From: Hymenobacter lucidus
GTDB lineage: Bacteria > Bacteroidota > Bacteroidia > Cytophagales > Hymenobacteraceae
DNA: 64,000 bases
Direction: 5' to 3'
Assembly (NCBI RefSeq): GCF_020447265.1
Contig: NZ_JAJADR010000003.1
Location: 62,001-126,000 of the forward strand
The position numbers and the translations under genes are program-made. Each line of letters starts with the position of its first letter. Positions within the stretch are counted from its first letter, which is position 1. The notes beneath the pieces are model-generated. The model made no database searches, was not told where the DNA came from, and saw only the letters and a program-made list of their open reading frames with translations. Positions 52,922 to 63,024 of this stretch are shown piece by piece.

Positions 52922-55546
52922 TTACCCCCGCATCTGCAACAATCTTACAATCAAGCCCGTCCAGCCGGTTTGGTGGCTGGCGCCCAGGCCGTGGCCGTCG
53001 TCGCCGTGGAAGAACTCGTGGAAGAGCAGGTTGTCTTTGAAGTGGGGGTCAGTTTGCAGCTTTTCGTTGTTGCCGAAGGCCGGGCGGCGGCCGGCGGAGT
53101 CGCGCAGCAGCAGCTTGGTGAGGCGGCCGGCCAAGGCGGCGGCTACCTGCTGCAAATCGAGGTAGGTACCCGAGCCGGTGGGGTATTCCACCTTGAACTT
53201 AGAGTCGTAGTAGAAGTGAAACCGCTGCAACGACTCGATAATCAGGTAGTTGATGGGGTACCAGATAGGACCGCGCCAGTTGGAGTTGCCCCCGAACATG
53301 CCCGACTCGGCCTCGCCCGGCACGTACTCCACCGTGAAGTCGGCCTCCTCGGTACTGAACACGTAGGGGTGCTCCAAATGGTAGCGCGACATGGCCCGGA
53401 TTCCGAATTCCGACAGAAACTCGGTTTCGTCGAGCATGCGGGCCAGCAGCTTTTTCAGGCGGGGGCGGCGCAGAAGGCCCAATAGGTGACGGGCCCCTTT
53501 GCCGGGCTCTTCCCAGCGGCTCACCAACTGGGCCAGGTGGGGGCGGTTTTCGAGCAGCCAGGTGGCCCGGGCCGTAAATTCAGGCATTTTGTTCAGCAAA
53601 TCCTCCTCAATAACCTCCACCGCAAACAGCGGAATTAACCCCACAATGGAGCGCACCTTGAGCTTGGTCCGCTCCTCGTCGGGGGTGTGCAGCACGTCGT
53701 AGTAAAAGCCGTCTTCCTCGTCCCAGAGGTTGAAAAGCCCGTCGCCGCCCCGGGTCATGGCGTCGGCGATGTAGAGGAAATGCTCGAAGAACTTGCCAGC
53801 CATTTCCTGATACACGGGGTTGGTTTCGGCCAGCTCCAGGGCAATGCGCATCATGTTCAGGGCAAACATGGCCATCCAGCTCGTGCCGTCGCTCTGCTCA
53901 ATGAAGCCACCGGTGGGCAGCGGGGCGCTGCGGTCAAACACGCCGATGTTGTCGAGGCCCAGGAAGCCGCCCTCGAAGATGTTCCGCTCACTTTTGTCCT
54001 TGCGGTTTACCCACCAAGTGAAGTTTAACGTCAGCTTATGGAACACGGCTTCCAGAAAAGCCCGGTCGCCACGGCCCTCGTTGAGCTTCTTGTCCATCTT
54101 ATACACCCGCCAGGTAGCCCAGGCGTGCACCGGCGGGTTCACGTCGCTCAGGTTCCACTCGTAGGCTGGCAGCTGCCCATTGGGGTGCATATACCAGTCG
54201 CGGGTGAGCAGGCGCAGCTGGTCTTTGGCAAACCCGGCATCCACCATAGCCAGCGGAATGCAGTGAAAAGCCAAATCCCAGGCCGCGTACCACGGGTATT
54301 CCCACTTGTCGGGCATCGAGATGATGTCGGCGTTGTGCAGGTGGGGCCAGTGGCGGTTGCGGCCCTTGGTGCGCTCGGGGGGCGGCGTGAGCACCGCCGG
54401 GTCGCCCTGCAGCCACTCGCTCACGTCGTAGTAGTAGTACTGCTTGCTCCAAAGCATGCCGGCAAAAGCCTGGCGCTGCACGTTGCGCGCGTCGGGGTCG
54501 GGCAGGTTCTCCTGAATACAGTCGTAGAACTCGTCCGAGTCGCGCCGGCGGGCCGCGAAGATGTGCTCAAAGTCTAGGAACGGCGACTCGTGGGCCGGCT
54601 GGCTCAGGCGCAGCCGCACCGTTTCCGACTGCCCCGGCTGGAGCACAAACGCGTACTGCGCCCCTACTTTGGTGCCCTGCTGCTCCTCATTAATGGCCGC
54701 CGCGTCGCCATCCACCACGTAGTCGTTGATGCCGTCCTTGAAGTGGCGGCCCTCGGCGGGCAAATCGTAGAGGCGAGCCCCGTTGGTTTCGTTTTCGCAG
54801 AACAGCAGCGCGGGCTCCTGGTCGCAGTAGAGGTGGTAGTGGCCCAGCGTGGCGTGCTCGGCCAGCACGGTGCCGGGCGCGGTTTCGCGCAGCACGGGGC
54901 GGGTATCGTCGTAACCCCAGCTCCAGGTGTTCCGAAACCAAAGCTGGGGCAGCACCGTCACCGGAGCCTTTTTGGGGCCGCGGTTGTGCACCGTTATCTG
55001 TATCAGAATATCGTCGGGCCCGGCCTTGGCGTATTCGATGAACACGTCGAAGTAGCGGTTCTTGTTGAAAATGCCGGTATCGAGCAGCTCGTACTCAGGC
55101 TGTAGCCGGGTGCGGCGGCCGTTTTCCTTCACCAGCTTACGGTACGGAAACTCCTGCTGCGGATACTTATACAGCATCCGCATGTAAGAGTGCGTGGGCG
55201 TGCTGTCGAGGTAATAGTAGAGCTCCTTCACGTCCTCGCCGTGGTTGCCCTGCCCGTTGGTGAGGCCAAAGAGGCGCTCCTTGAGAATCCCGTCTTGCCC
55301 GTTCCAGAGGCCCACGGCAAAGCACAGCAGCTGCTGGTCGTCGGAAATGCCGCCGATGCCTTCCTCGCCCCAGCGGTAGGCCTTGCTGCGGGCCATATCG
55401 TGGGTGATATAGTCCCAGGCGTTGCCGTCGGCACTGTAGTCTTCGCGCACCGTGCCCCACTGCCGCTCCGTGAGGTAGGGTCCGAACTTCTTCCAGGAAG
55501 CAGTTTGCGCGTTATTTTCGGTTAAGCGTAGTTGTTCCTGCGTCAT
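52922..55546 (-). CDS. GH63/MGH1-like glycosidase
   Basis: This 874-residue protein has no signal peptide and is probably cytoplasmic. The long N-terminal beta-rich part contains [20 protein letters not shown]; the alpha/alpha-barrel contains [39 protein letters not shown] and [20 protein letters not shown], which match MGH1-like GH63 proteins annotated as glucosidases or mannosylglycerate-type hydrolases. The ATG at 55546 fits; the longer frame to 55633 has an unrelated start. Substrate uncertain; alpha-glucosides are likely. It is isolated from the trehalose genes. Confidence 0.9.
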   Translation of the reverse strand: MTQEQLRLTENNAQTASWKKFGPYLTERQWGTVREDYSADGNAWDYITHDMARSKAYRWGEEGIGGISDDQQLLCFAVGLWNGQDGILKERLFGLTNGQGNHGEDVKELYYYLDSTPTHSYMRMLYKYPQQEFPYRKLVKENGRRTRLQPEYELLDTGIFNKNRYFDVFIEYAKAGPDDILIQITVHNRGPKKAPVTVLPQLWFRNTWSWGYDDTRPVLRETAPGTVLAEHATLGHYHLYCDQEPALLFCENETNGARLYDLPAEGRHFKDGINDYVVDGDAAAINEEQQGTKVGAQYAFVLQPGQSETVRLRLSQPAHESPFLDFEHIFAARRRDSDEFYDCIQENLPDPDARNVQRQAFAGMLWSKQYYYYDVSEWLQGDPAVLTPPPERTKGRNRHWPHLHNADIISMPDKWEYPWYAAWDLAFHCIPLAMVDAGFAKDQLRLLTRDWYMHPNGQLPAYEWNLSDVNPPVHAWATWRVYKMDKKLNEGRGDRAFLEAVFHKLTLNFTWWVNRKDKSERNIFEGGFLGLDNIGVFDRSAPLPTGGFIEQSDGTSWMAMFALNMMRIALELAETNPVYQEMAGKFFEHFLYIADAMTRGGDGLFNLWDEEDGFYYDVLHTPDEERTKLKVRSIVGLIPLFAVEVIEEDLLNKMPEFTARATWLLENRPHLAQLVSRWEEPGKGARHLLGLLRRPRLKKLLARMLDETEFLSEFGIRAMSRYHLEHPYVFSTEEADFTVEYVPGEAESGMFGGNSNWRGPIWYPINYLIIESLQRFHFYYDSKFKVEYPTGSGTYLDLQQVAAALAGRLTKLLLRDSAGRRPAFGNNEKLQTDPHFKDNLLFHEFFHGDDGHGLGASHQTGWTGLIVRLLQMRG

Positions 55547-55818
55547 ACTCAATCGTGTGGCCCCTGTAATATACACACGCCCGCCACACTGGTGGCCGGT
55601 GCTGGGCCGTCCCCGTTTCCGGCCCCCGGCCAAGCCGGCCGAATGAAGTTCTGCCCTACTCCTTTTTCAGCCCCAGGGTTACTACGGCAGCGGTTGTTGC
55701 AACGATGACATAATTCATATATCTACTATATATTTTTCATTTACAAGCATTTGAAATGAGAATACCATATCATTGTATCAACGCATCATCACGCGCAAAA
55801 TTTAAATTTCAAGTCAAT

Positions 55819-56955
55819 ATGAAGTCTTTAACAGCGTATATTGACGAGTCCGGCAGCCATGGGTTTGATTTTAGCAAAAGTGGCAACTCTACTTACTTTA
55901 TCATTGCTGCTATACTTGTTGAAGATTCAGCAGTTGACAACTTACAAAACGAATTTGAAAATATAAAGCTCAGTTTAAACCAAAGAGGTGAGCTAAAATC
56001 ATCTAACCTTGGCAAAAGACAAGAAGGCTTAAGAGTGAAACTCCTAACAGCTCTTAACAACTTAGATTTTAAATATTATTGCGTTATTGTCAACAAAGAA
56101 TCCATTCACAGAAATACTGGACTTCAATACAAAGAATCATTTTACAAATTCCTATACGGAATATTATACAACAATCTATACAGAACGTTTACAGATTTAT
56201 CAATAATTGCTGATGAACTCATATCACCTGAATTTGTAAGCGGATTTAAAAAATACATAAACACAAGGCATCAACACGACTTGTTTACTCAAAAAGAAAT
56301 CCTGTTTGAGAAGAGCGACAAAACAAGTTTACTACAGCTTGCAGATATAATAGGGGGATCTTTAAATAGATATTACGCTAAAAAATCATCTACAAACCCT
56401 GAGGATATACTAGCGAATAAGTGCCTTAGTAAAACACTATGGCCAAACCAACATGGCACGTATACTGTCGAGGGTGAAGGTGGCCCTGATAAATTCCAGG
56501 AAGTTATATCTAAACTGGCATTACTACGAATTAACGATTACATCAACAATAACATTGATACAAACGAACATATAGTAAAAGCGAGAGTCATGTTTTTAAA
56601 TTATCTTATGAACGTCTTTCAATTTGAATCTAAATCAAGATTTGTTTACACGAGTGAGATCCTAGACCATCTTAACAAGAACTTAGCAACAGACATTAAA
56701 GAACAGTTTATAAGACAACAAATTGTAGGACCGCTCCGATCTGAAGGCATATTACTTGTTAGCAATACCAATGGATACAAGGTACCCTCATCTAAGAATG
56801 ACATCTTAGCCTTCTTCAACCTTTTCAGTAAAATTATCAACCCAATGGTTAACAGGCTAAGAAAATCACACGAAGCTATATATCAAGCAACAAATGGTGA
56901 GCTCAACATATTAGAGTACCCCGAATTTGAATATCTAAAGAAGCTTATTGATTAA
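55819..56955 (+). CDS. DUF3800-domain protein with C-terminal winged-helix-like region, in a low-G+C islet
   Basis: The 378-residue protein starts MKSLTAYIDESGSHGFDF, the N-terminal signature of DUF3800, a predicted RNase-H-like nuclease fold. YFIIAAILVEDSAV, ELKSSNLGKRQ, DLSIIADEL and SLLQLADIIGGSLNRYY complete the domain (to about residue 200), with Asp/Glu residues where metal ligands would be expected. Residues 270-350 (YTSEILDHLNKNLA, QQIVGPLRSEGILLVS) resemble a winged helix. By eye its G+C is about one third, against about 60 percent around it, which suggests recent transfer. An in-frame ATG at 55756 would add 21 residues. Related proteins often occur near defence genes; none is seen here. 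Confidence 0.85.
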   Translation: MKSLTAYIDESGSHGFDFSKSGNSTYFIIAAILVEDSAVDNLQNEFENIKLSLNQRGELKSSNLGKRQEGLRVKLLTALNNLDFKYYCVIVNKESIHRNTGLQYKESFYKFLYGILYNNLYRTFTDLSIIADELISPEFVSGFKKYINTRHQHDLFTQKEILFEKSDKTSLLQLADIIGGSLNRYYAKKSSTNPEDILANKCLSKTLWPNQHGTYTVEGEGGPDKFQEVISKLALLRINDYINNNIDTNEHIVKARVMFLNYLMNVFQFESKSRFVYTSEILDHLNKNLATDIKEQFIRQQIVGPLRSEGILLVSNTNGYKVPSSKNDILAFFNLFSKIINPMVNRLRKSHEAIYQATNGELNILEYPEFEYLKKLID

Positions 56956-57161
56956 GTTTTGTAGTTACCCTGCAAAACTCCTCCCTAACAACCTAAAATT
57001 TCCTGCCGCCCCCTTGCCCACCTCACCCTTTTCCCTACCTTACTCACTCTATCTATCCCGCTTACTACCAACGCCTTCCTATTGCTATAGCCCCCGGTCT
57101 TTTGCCGTCAGAAGCACCGGTTTCTTCCCTCCATTTTTACCCTTTTATCCCTCCCCTTATC

Positions 57162-57725
57162 ATGGCAAAAGCCACCAATGCCCTCACTCAGGGCCTGTCC
57201 GGTAAAGTATTGGGCCTCGTATTCCGCCGCCACGCCAATGGCTCCGTCAGCGTCGGCGACGCTCCCCGCCCCTCCTCCAAACCTCCGACCGAAGGAGCTC
57301 TGGCCCAGCGCCAGCGCTTCCAGCAGGCCGCCTTCTACGGCCGGGCCGTGCAGCAGGACCCCGCCCTGAAAGCCGCCTACGAAACCGGTGTCGACGTGAA
57401 CACCAACAGCAGCTATGTAGTAGCCGTGGCCGACTACCTCGCCGCCCCCAGCATCCGCCACGTCGATTTCAACGCCTACAACGGCAAGCCCGGCGACGTC
57501 ATTACCGTCCAGGCCACCGACAATTTTGCCGTCGCCGAGGTGCGCGTCCGCATCCAGAACCCCGATGGTACCCTGGTCGAAGAAGGTCCCGCCCTGCCCG
57601 ACCCCGATGGCTTCACCTTCCGCTTCACGGCTTCAGTCAGCAACTCCTCCCTCGACGGCGACAAAATCACGGTCATTGCCGCCGACCGGCCCGGCAACCA
57701 AACCATGCAGGAAGACAAGCTCTAG
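57162..57725 (+). CDS. Protein with DUF6266-like N-terminus and beta-rich tail
   Basis: The 187-residue product begins MAKATNALTQGLSGKVLGLVF, followed by PRPSSKPPTEGALAQRQRFQQAA. This G-x-GK-x-G and Q-x-QR-x-F layout resembles, from memory, the Bacteroidota DUF6266 family. The second half (VDFNAYNGKPGDVITVQATD, VRVRIQNPDGTLVEEG) looks Ig-like. No signal peptide. Normal high G+C returns here, so it marks the right edge of the DUF3800 islet. Confidence 0.72.
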   Translation: MAKATNALTQGLSGKVLGLVFRRHANGSVSVGDAPRPSSKPPTEGALAQRQRFQQAAFYGRAVQQDPALKAAYETGVDVNTNSSYVVAVADYLAAPSIRHVDFNAYNGKPGDVITVQATDNFAVAEVRVRIQNPDGTLVEEGPALPDPDGFTFRFTASVSNSSLDGDKITVIAADRPGNQTMQEDKL

Positions 57726-57950
57726 GGCCGCGTTTCCCGGTAAGGTCCTATTCTACTTTCGCCGACTTGGCGCCCTACCTTAGACCTTCCCGCCATCTAC
57801 CCGCCACCTTGCCGGCTGGGCACCCCGTCAAAATACAATATCTTACACTGCTACAAGGCCGCCAAACAGCTCCGCGTCGTGCGCCATTACCAGCGTATCC
57901 TCTTTCCGGCCAGCCCCAACCACAAAGGCTGAGCCACCGCGCCGGTGCAC

Positions 57951-58002
57951 CTGCAACAACAAAGGCCCACTACCGTCCGGCAGTGGGCCTTTGTTGTTGC
58001 AG
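57951..58002. terminator. Perfect 21-bp hairpin between convergent genes
   Basis: CTGCAACAACAAAGGCCCAC and one further T pairs exactly with 57982-58002 around a 10-nt loop. TTTGTTGTTG on one strand and the equivalent on the other make it a plausible bidirectional terminator. The rest of 57726-57950 shows no gene. Confidence 0.82.
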
Positions 58003-58030
58003 GCGAGGCCAGTGAGCAGCCCAACCCGCG

Positions 58031-59581
58031 CTACCGGAACTTCGGCGACATCACCCGGCGGCGGCGGCGCAGGTTAGGCCGCTTGCTTTTGGGATACTCG
58101 ACCGAAAAGCTAAACGGCAGTTTCTGGCTGCCGCCGGGAGCCAGGTTGATCATCCAAGTTAGCTTGCCGGAAGGCCCATCCAGCTCGGCGTTGCTGATGT
58201 CGATGGGCTTTATCGCCACCTCAGCATCGGCCGAAAGGGGCAACTGGTCGAGCACCCGCACCCGAATCGGGGTGCGGTGCAGGTTCTTGACGTTGATTTC
58301 GTAGCCCAGCCGCGTTTTTTCGCCGCCCAGTAAGCCCTGGCTGGTCACGTCTTCGCGCTTGGCGCGCGAGAGCAGCACCTGCTTGTCGCGCCCCAGAGAT
58401 ATTTCCAGTGTGTCGTTGTAGGCGCGGGTAGCCAGCTCGGTTTTGCCCACGTAGGCACCACCCAGGTACACCGAGGCACTGTCGCCGACCAGGTTCAGCT
58501 GTTCCCAGTTCACTACTTTGCCCACCAGATAGGCATCGGGCGAGAGTTTGGGCACGGCCATATACTCCAGGCGTAGCGGCAGCTTTTGCTCGTTGAGTCG
58601 TACTTCCTGCGCCGAGCGCGCCGCCAGACTCACGGTAGCCGCCAGATTGTACTGAGTGCTCAGCTCGTTGATATCGGCGGCCCCAGCGGCGGTGCTGGTA
58701 CCCCGGCTGCTGCCTTTCACGGCGTAGGTATCGAGGCGGCCCTCGTTGAGGTCTTCCTCGCCGCCGCGTTGCAGCATCCAGGGCTGCATGTTGGGGCGGG
58801 CCACGCTGCGCTGCGGATCAGCGGTTTGCAACGTCAGGCGGGCATTGCGCCAGTCCAGCTCGGAGTTGTTGTGAATATCGGCCTTGCTGACCACGCGCAA
58901 CTCGCGGCTGCCTTCGCTCACGCGCAGGTCGTGCATGGGCTGCCAGTACGATTCGTCGGTGAGGTAGGTAGCGGCCAGCCGCACGGTAGCGGCCCGGGCC
59001 AGCTGCAGCCGCACCGTTACGCCACCCGCGGCCGCCACCGGGGCCACTGCGCCCGGCTTACCACTGGCCCGCTGCGCCGCCAGGCGCGTAATCAGGGTTT
59101 GCTGACTGGCCTGGAGCTCATCGACGCGCAGCTGAATTTCAACCAGCCGCTGGCGGAAGAAGTCGGCAGTGCGCTGCAGCTCCGAGGTCCACGACGATAC
59201 TTCGGGCACCTGCTTATTGGCTAGCACCATGGCGCGTTCCTCCGTCAGGGCCATAAGCGTGGCCCGCACGCGGCGCAGCTCCTTTTCCAGCTCGGCTACT
59301 ACGTCGCTCGACTGTTCGCCGGGCGGCGTGGCGTCGACCGACAGAATCTCGGCGTTTTCCGAAACCTCTATCTGCAGGCTGCGGGGCTGCAGCTGGTTTG
59401 ATAGGCCGGTAAGAACGACCACGCTGGTGCCGGCTGGCAGCGCAAGGTTGCTCTGGTGGTGTAGCTCAGCGCTGTTGAAAAAGACCGTCACGGCATCGAG
59501 CGGCAGCGGTGCTACCATGGACTGCTGGGCCTGCGCCGCCCAAGGCAGCGCCAGCAACAGCGAAGTGTAAAACAGCTTCAT
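58031..59581 (-). CDS. DUF4139/mucoidy inhibitor A family protein
   Basis: The 516-residue exported protein (signal peptide ending AAQAQ, residue 19) has the N-terminal DUF4140-type segment (VTVFFNSAELHHQSNLAL, VVLTGLSNQLQPRSLQIEV), a coiled coil (residues 90-165), then the DUF4139 domain with VRLAATYLTDESYWQPMHDLRV, WRNARLTLQTADPQ, and YEINVKNLHRTPIRVRVLDQLP. Family members are linked to mucoidy in some bacteria; the molecular role is unknown. It is convergent with the previous gene. Confidence 0.92.
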   Translation of the reverse strand: MKLFYTSLLLALPWAAQAQQSMVAPLPLDAVTVFFNSAELHHQSNLALPAGTSVVVLTGLSNQLQPRSLQIEVSENAEILSVDATPPGEQSSDVVAELEKELRRVRATLMALTEERAMVLANKQVPEVSSWTSELQRTADFFRQRLVEIQLRVDELQASQQTLITRLAAQRASGKPGAVAPVAAAGGVTVRLQLARAATVRLAATYLTDESYWQPMHDLRVSEGSRELRVVSKADIHNNSELDWRNARLTLQTADPQRSVARPNMQPWMLQRGGEEDLNEGRLDTYAVKGSSRGTSTAAGAADINELSTQYNLAATVSLAARSAQEVRLNEQKLPLRLEYMAVPKLSPDAYLVGKVVNWEQLNLVGDSASVYLGGAYVGKTELATRAYNDTLEISLGRDKQVLLSRAKREDVTSQGLLGGEKTRLGYEINVKNLHRTPIRVRVLDQLPLSADAEVAIKPIDISNAELDGPSGKLTWMINLAPGGSQKLPFSFSVEYPKSKRPNLRRRRRVMSPKFR

Positions 59582-59823
59582 AGATTAGGAAAGTAGTGGC
59601 GCCGGCTTGCTGGGGGCCGGGTTAAAAGTAGCGGTTTAGCACAGCAATAAAAGCAGCCCGCTCCCCCGGCGGGAGCCGCGTGGCTGAATGGGCGCCGGGG
59701 CCTATCTTGCGCAGGGCGTCACCGCCGGTCGAAATCTGCGTAAGTGTAGAATTCGTTCCTAGCCTGGCTGCCAGTTGCCGCCCATCCGCCCGGGTTATTG
59801 TTTGTAGCTTCTATCCGCCTGAA

Positions 59824-62466
59824 ATGTCCATTTCCCCTGCCAGCCCGCCCCAGCTTCCCGATTGGCTGCCGCCCGCTGAGCTGCTGCACACTGTTTTCGA
59901 CATATCGCTCACCGGGCTGATTTTCTACCTGCCCGTCTTCGACCCCGCCGATGGCACCACTATCGTCGACTTCACCTTCGTGCTGCTCAACCCCGCCGCC
60001 CAGCGTATGATGAGCATGCCCGAACGGCCCACCCTCACCCACAACGAGCAGTGGCCCCACAGCAAAGCCCACGGCACCTTCGACTTCCACGTTGATGCCT
60101 TCGTAACCGGTGAGCCCCGCTCCTACGATATCAACTACCAAGCCGACGGCTACGACAACTACTACCGCCTCGTGGCTCGCCGCACCGGCCCGGGCCTGCT
60201 CGTCAGCTTCACCGATACCTCCGACCAGCCCCGCACAGCCGTGGAGCTAGCTCTGCGCGAAAGCCAGACCCGCGAAAAGGTCGCCCGCGCCGAAGCCGAG
60301 GCCCAGCGCCAGCAGTTGCAGCACCTAATTATGCAGGCCCCTGCCTGCATTGCCAGCCTTCAGGGCCCCGAGCTTACCTTTACCCTAGTCAACCCGCTCT
60401 ACCAGCAGCTGGTGGGCGAGCGGCAGCTCACGGGCAAGCCCCTGCGCGAAGCCTGGCCTGAGCTGGCGGGCCAGGGCTTTTTCGAGCTGCTCGAAGGCGT
60501 ATACCGCACGGGCGAAACCTACTACGGCAACGAGCAGGTAGCCTACCTCGACCAAACCAACTCGGGCCGCCTCGAGCCCGTGTACTTCAATTTCATCTAC
60601 CAGGCCACCCGCGACGCGGCAAACCAGGTGACGGGCGTGCTCATCTTTGCCTACGACGTAAGTGAGCAGGTAAAGGCCCGTCAACTGATTGAGCAACAGG
60701 AGCAAAAAGCCAACAACCTGAACGAAGAGCTGGCCGCCACCAATGAGGAACTGGCCGCTACCAACGAAGAGCTGCACGCCTCCAACGAGGAAATGCTGGC
60801 CAGCAACACCCAGCTAACCCGGGTACAACTTTCTCTCAACCAGCTTAATCAGCAGCTGGAAGCCCGCGTGACGGAGCGCACCCAGGCCCTACAGCTGGCC
60901 CAGCGGGAGACCGAGCGGCAGAAGCAGCATCTGGAGCGCCTGTTCATGCAGGCCCCGGCCGCCATCTGCATCCTCAATGGCCCCGAACTGGTGTTTGAGC
61001 TGGTAAACCCCGCCTACCAGCAGCTGTTTCCCGGCCGCAGCCTTCTGGGCAAGCCCATCCTGGAAGCCCTGCCCGAAATAACCGGCCACACGGTACATCA
61101 GACCTTCGTTCGGGTGTACGAAACTGGGGTTACCCACGAAGAGCAGGCCCTGTTGATTCCCCTAACCCGCCCCGGAGATGGGATGCTGGAAAACCGCTAC
61201 TTCAACTACATTCAGCAGGCCCGCTATAATGAGCACGGGCACATCGACGGTGTACTCGTCTTCGCCTTCGAAGTAACCGAGCAGGTGCGGGCCCGCCAGG
61301 CCAGTGAGGCCACCGCCCACCAGCTGCAGGTGCTCACCAATGCGCTGCCGGTGCTCATTGCCTACGTCGACCAGCAGCAGAAATACCAGTTTGCCAACCA
61401 GGCCTACCAAACCTGGTTTGACCAGAACCCCGCCGACCTGCTGGATCAGCCGGTGCGGGAAATACTCGGGGACACGGCTTATGGCGAAGTGCAGGGCTAC
61501 ATCGAGCGGGGCCTAGCCGGCGAGCTGGTCGACTTTGAGGCCCGCATGCCCTACCGGCAGGATTTCGTGCGGCACATTCGCACCAGCTACGTACCCGACG
61601 TGCACGATGGGCAGGTGGCGGGCTTTTTCAGCCTCGTAACCGACATTACCGAGCAGGTGGTGGCCCGTCAGCAGGTGCAGCACCTCAACGAGGAACTGGC
61701 CGCCATCAACGAGGAGCTGCAGGTATCCAACGAAGACCTTCGGGATACCAACGAGCAGCTCACGCGCACCAACGTGGACCTGGACAACTTCATCTACACC
61801 GCCAGCCACGACTTGAAAGCGCCCATCAGCAACATCGAGGGCCTGCTCTACGCCCTGCGCGAGGAGCTGCCGGCCGACGTGAATACGGCGGGCCAGATAG
61901 GCCCCATCCTCACCCGCATGCTCGATTCGGTGGACCGCTTCAAGCGCACCATCGGTCACCTGACGGAGGTTTCCAAGCTTCAGAAAGAGCACACGCCCAC
62001 CAGCGCCGCCGTGGATCTGGCCGCCATCATCAGCGATGTGCGCCTCGACCTGGCCCCGCTGCTGCAGGAAAGCGGAGCCGAGCTGCTGGTAGAAGTAGCC
62101 CACTGCCCTTCCATTCTGTTTCCGGAGAAGAACCTGCGCAGCATCGTGTACAACCTGCTTAGCAATGCTCTTAAGTACCGCGCCCCCGACCGGCCGCTCC
62201 GCATCGGGCTGCGCTGCCACACCACTGCCCAGCAGATAGTACTGGAAGTGCGCGACAATGGCCTGGGCATCGACGAAACCCAGCAGGCGCGGCTTTTCAC
62301 GATGTTCCAGCGCTTTCACGCCCACGTCGAAGGCTCCGGCATCGGGCTCTACATGGTCAAGAAGATGGTGGAAAACGCCGGGGGCCGCATCGAAGTCAGC
62401 AGCCAGCCCGGCGTGGGCACCACCTTCTCCGTCTATTTCAAGCTCAATTCCTCCCCTATTGCCTAG
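59824..62466 (+). CDS. Multi-PAS sensor histidine kinase
   Basis: This 880-residue protein has no membrane segment. An N-terminal PAS-like domain (20-150) is followed by PAS domains at about 160-300, 375-500 and 500-620, joined by coiled coils of LNEELAATNEEL type. The HisKA helix (FIYTASHDLKAPISNIEGLL) carries the phosphoacceptor His, and the ATPase domain has NLLSNALKYRAP, VRDNGLGI and GSGIGLYMVKKMVENAGG. The start at 59824 was chosen because the longer frame to 59680 lies in the divergent promoter region. It starts 242 bp from the divergent DUF4139 gene. A response regulator gene follows 33 bp downstream, so the two form an operon. Confidence 0.93.
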   Translation: MSISPASPPQLPDWLPPAELLHTVFDISLTGLIFYLPVFDPADGTTIVDFTFVLLNPAAQRMMSMPERPTLTHNEQWPHSKAHGTFDFHVDAFVTGEPRSYDINYQADGYDNYYRLVARRTGPGLLVSFTDTSDQPRTAVELALRESQTREKVARAEAEAQRQQLQHLIMQAPACIASLQGPELTFTLVNPLYQQLVGERQLTGKPLREAWPELAGQGFFELLEGVYRTGETYYGNEQVAYLDQTNSGRLEPVYFNFIYQATRDAANQVTGVLIFAYDVSEQVKARQLIEQQEQKANNLNEELAATNEELAATNEELHASNEEMLASNTQLTRVQLSLNQLNQQLEARVTERTQALQLAQRETERQKQHLERLFMQAPAAICILNGPELVFELVNPAYQQLFPGRSLLGKPILEALPEITGHTVHQTFVRVYETGVTHEEQALLIPLTRPGDGMLENRYFNYIQQARYNEHGHIDGVLVFAFEVTEQVRARQASEATAHQLQVLTNALPVLIAYVDQQQKYQFANQAYQTWFDQNPADLLDQPVREILGDTAYGEVQGYIERGLAGELVDFEARMPYRQDFVRHIRTSYVPDVHDGQVAGFFSLVTDITEQVVARQQVQHLNEELAAINEELQVSNEDLRDTNEQLTRTNVDLDNFIYTASHDLKAPISNIEGLLYALREELPADVNTAGQIGPILTRMLDSVDRFKRTIGHLTEVSKLQKEHTPTSAAVDLAAIISDVRLDLAPLLQESGAELLVEVAHCPSILFPEKNLRSIVYNLLSNALKYRAPDRPLRIGLRCHTTAQQIVLEVRDNGLGIDETQQARLFTMFQRFHAHVEGSGIGLYMVKKMVENAGGRIEVSSQPGVGTTFSVYFKLNSSPIA

Positions 62467-62499
62467 CCCGCTCCCGGCGGCTCCCTATCATCCGATTCA

Positions 62500-62916
62500 A
62501 TGCGTAAACTACCCGCCATCCTGCTGGTCGACGACGACGACACGACTAACTACCTCAACCAGCTACTATTTCACCGCCTTGAGGTGACGGAGCAGCTGCT
62601 CGTGGCCCTGAACGGGCAGCAGGCCCTGGCGGTGCTGCAGAGTTGTCAGCCCACCGGCCCCGTGCCCTTTCCCAGCCTTATTCTGCTGGACATGAAGATG
62701 CCGGTAATGGACGGCTTCGACTTTCTGGAAGCCTACACCCTGCTGCCCGACGAGCAGCAAAACGCCGTCATCATTATGCTCACCACCTCGCTCAATCTGC
62801 TGGACGTGGAGCGGGTACAGGATTTGCCCATTGCCGGCTTCCTCACCAAGCCGCTTACCAAAGAGAAAATATACGACGTACTCCACACGCATTTTGGCCA
62901 CCCACTGCCCAACTAG
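62500..62916 (+). CDS. Single-domain CheY-like response regulator
   Basis: The 138-residue protein is a receiver domain with no output domain: acidic pocket LLVDDDDTTNYL, phosphoacceptor Asp in LILLDMKMPVMDGFDFLE, Thr in IMLTTSLN and Lys in FLTKPLTKEKI. It is co-transcribed with the upstream kinase and probably its phosphorylation partner; it would act by protein-protein contact. Confidence 0.95.
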   Translation: MRKLPAILLVDDDDTTNYLNQLLFHRLEVTEQLLVALNGQQALAVLQSCQPTGPVPFPSLILLDMKMPVMDGFDFLEAYTLLPDEQQNAVIIMLTTSLNLLDVERVQDLPIAGFLTKPLTKEKIYDVLHTHFGHPLPN

Positions 62917-62925
62917 CCAGGGAAA

Positions 62926-62990
62926 GCCCCACATAAAACAGCCCCGCCCCTACCGGATTCCGGCAACGGCGGGGCTGTTTTATGTGGGGC
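62926..62990. terminator. Perfect 23-bp hairpin between convergent genes
   Basis: GCCCCACATAAAACAGCCCC and three further bases pair exactly with 62968-62990. TTTTATG and its complement lie within the stem. It follows the response regulator by 9 bp and faces the nuclease gene. Confidence 0.88.
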
Positions 62991-63024
62991 AGTGCAACAG
63001 TATTACTGCCGCCGGACGGGCTTG

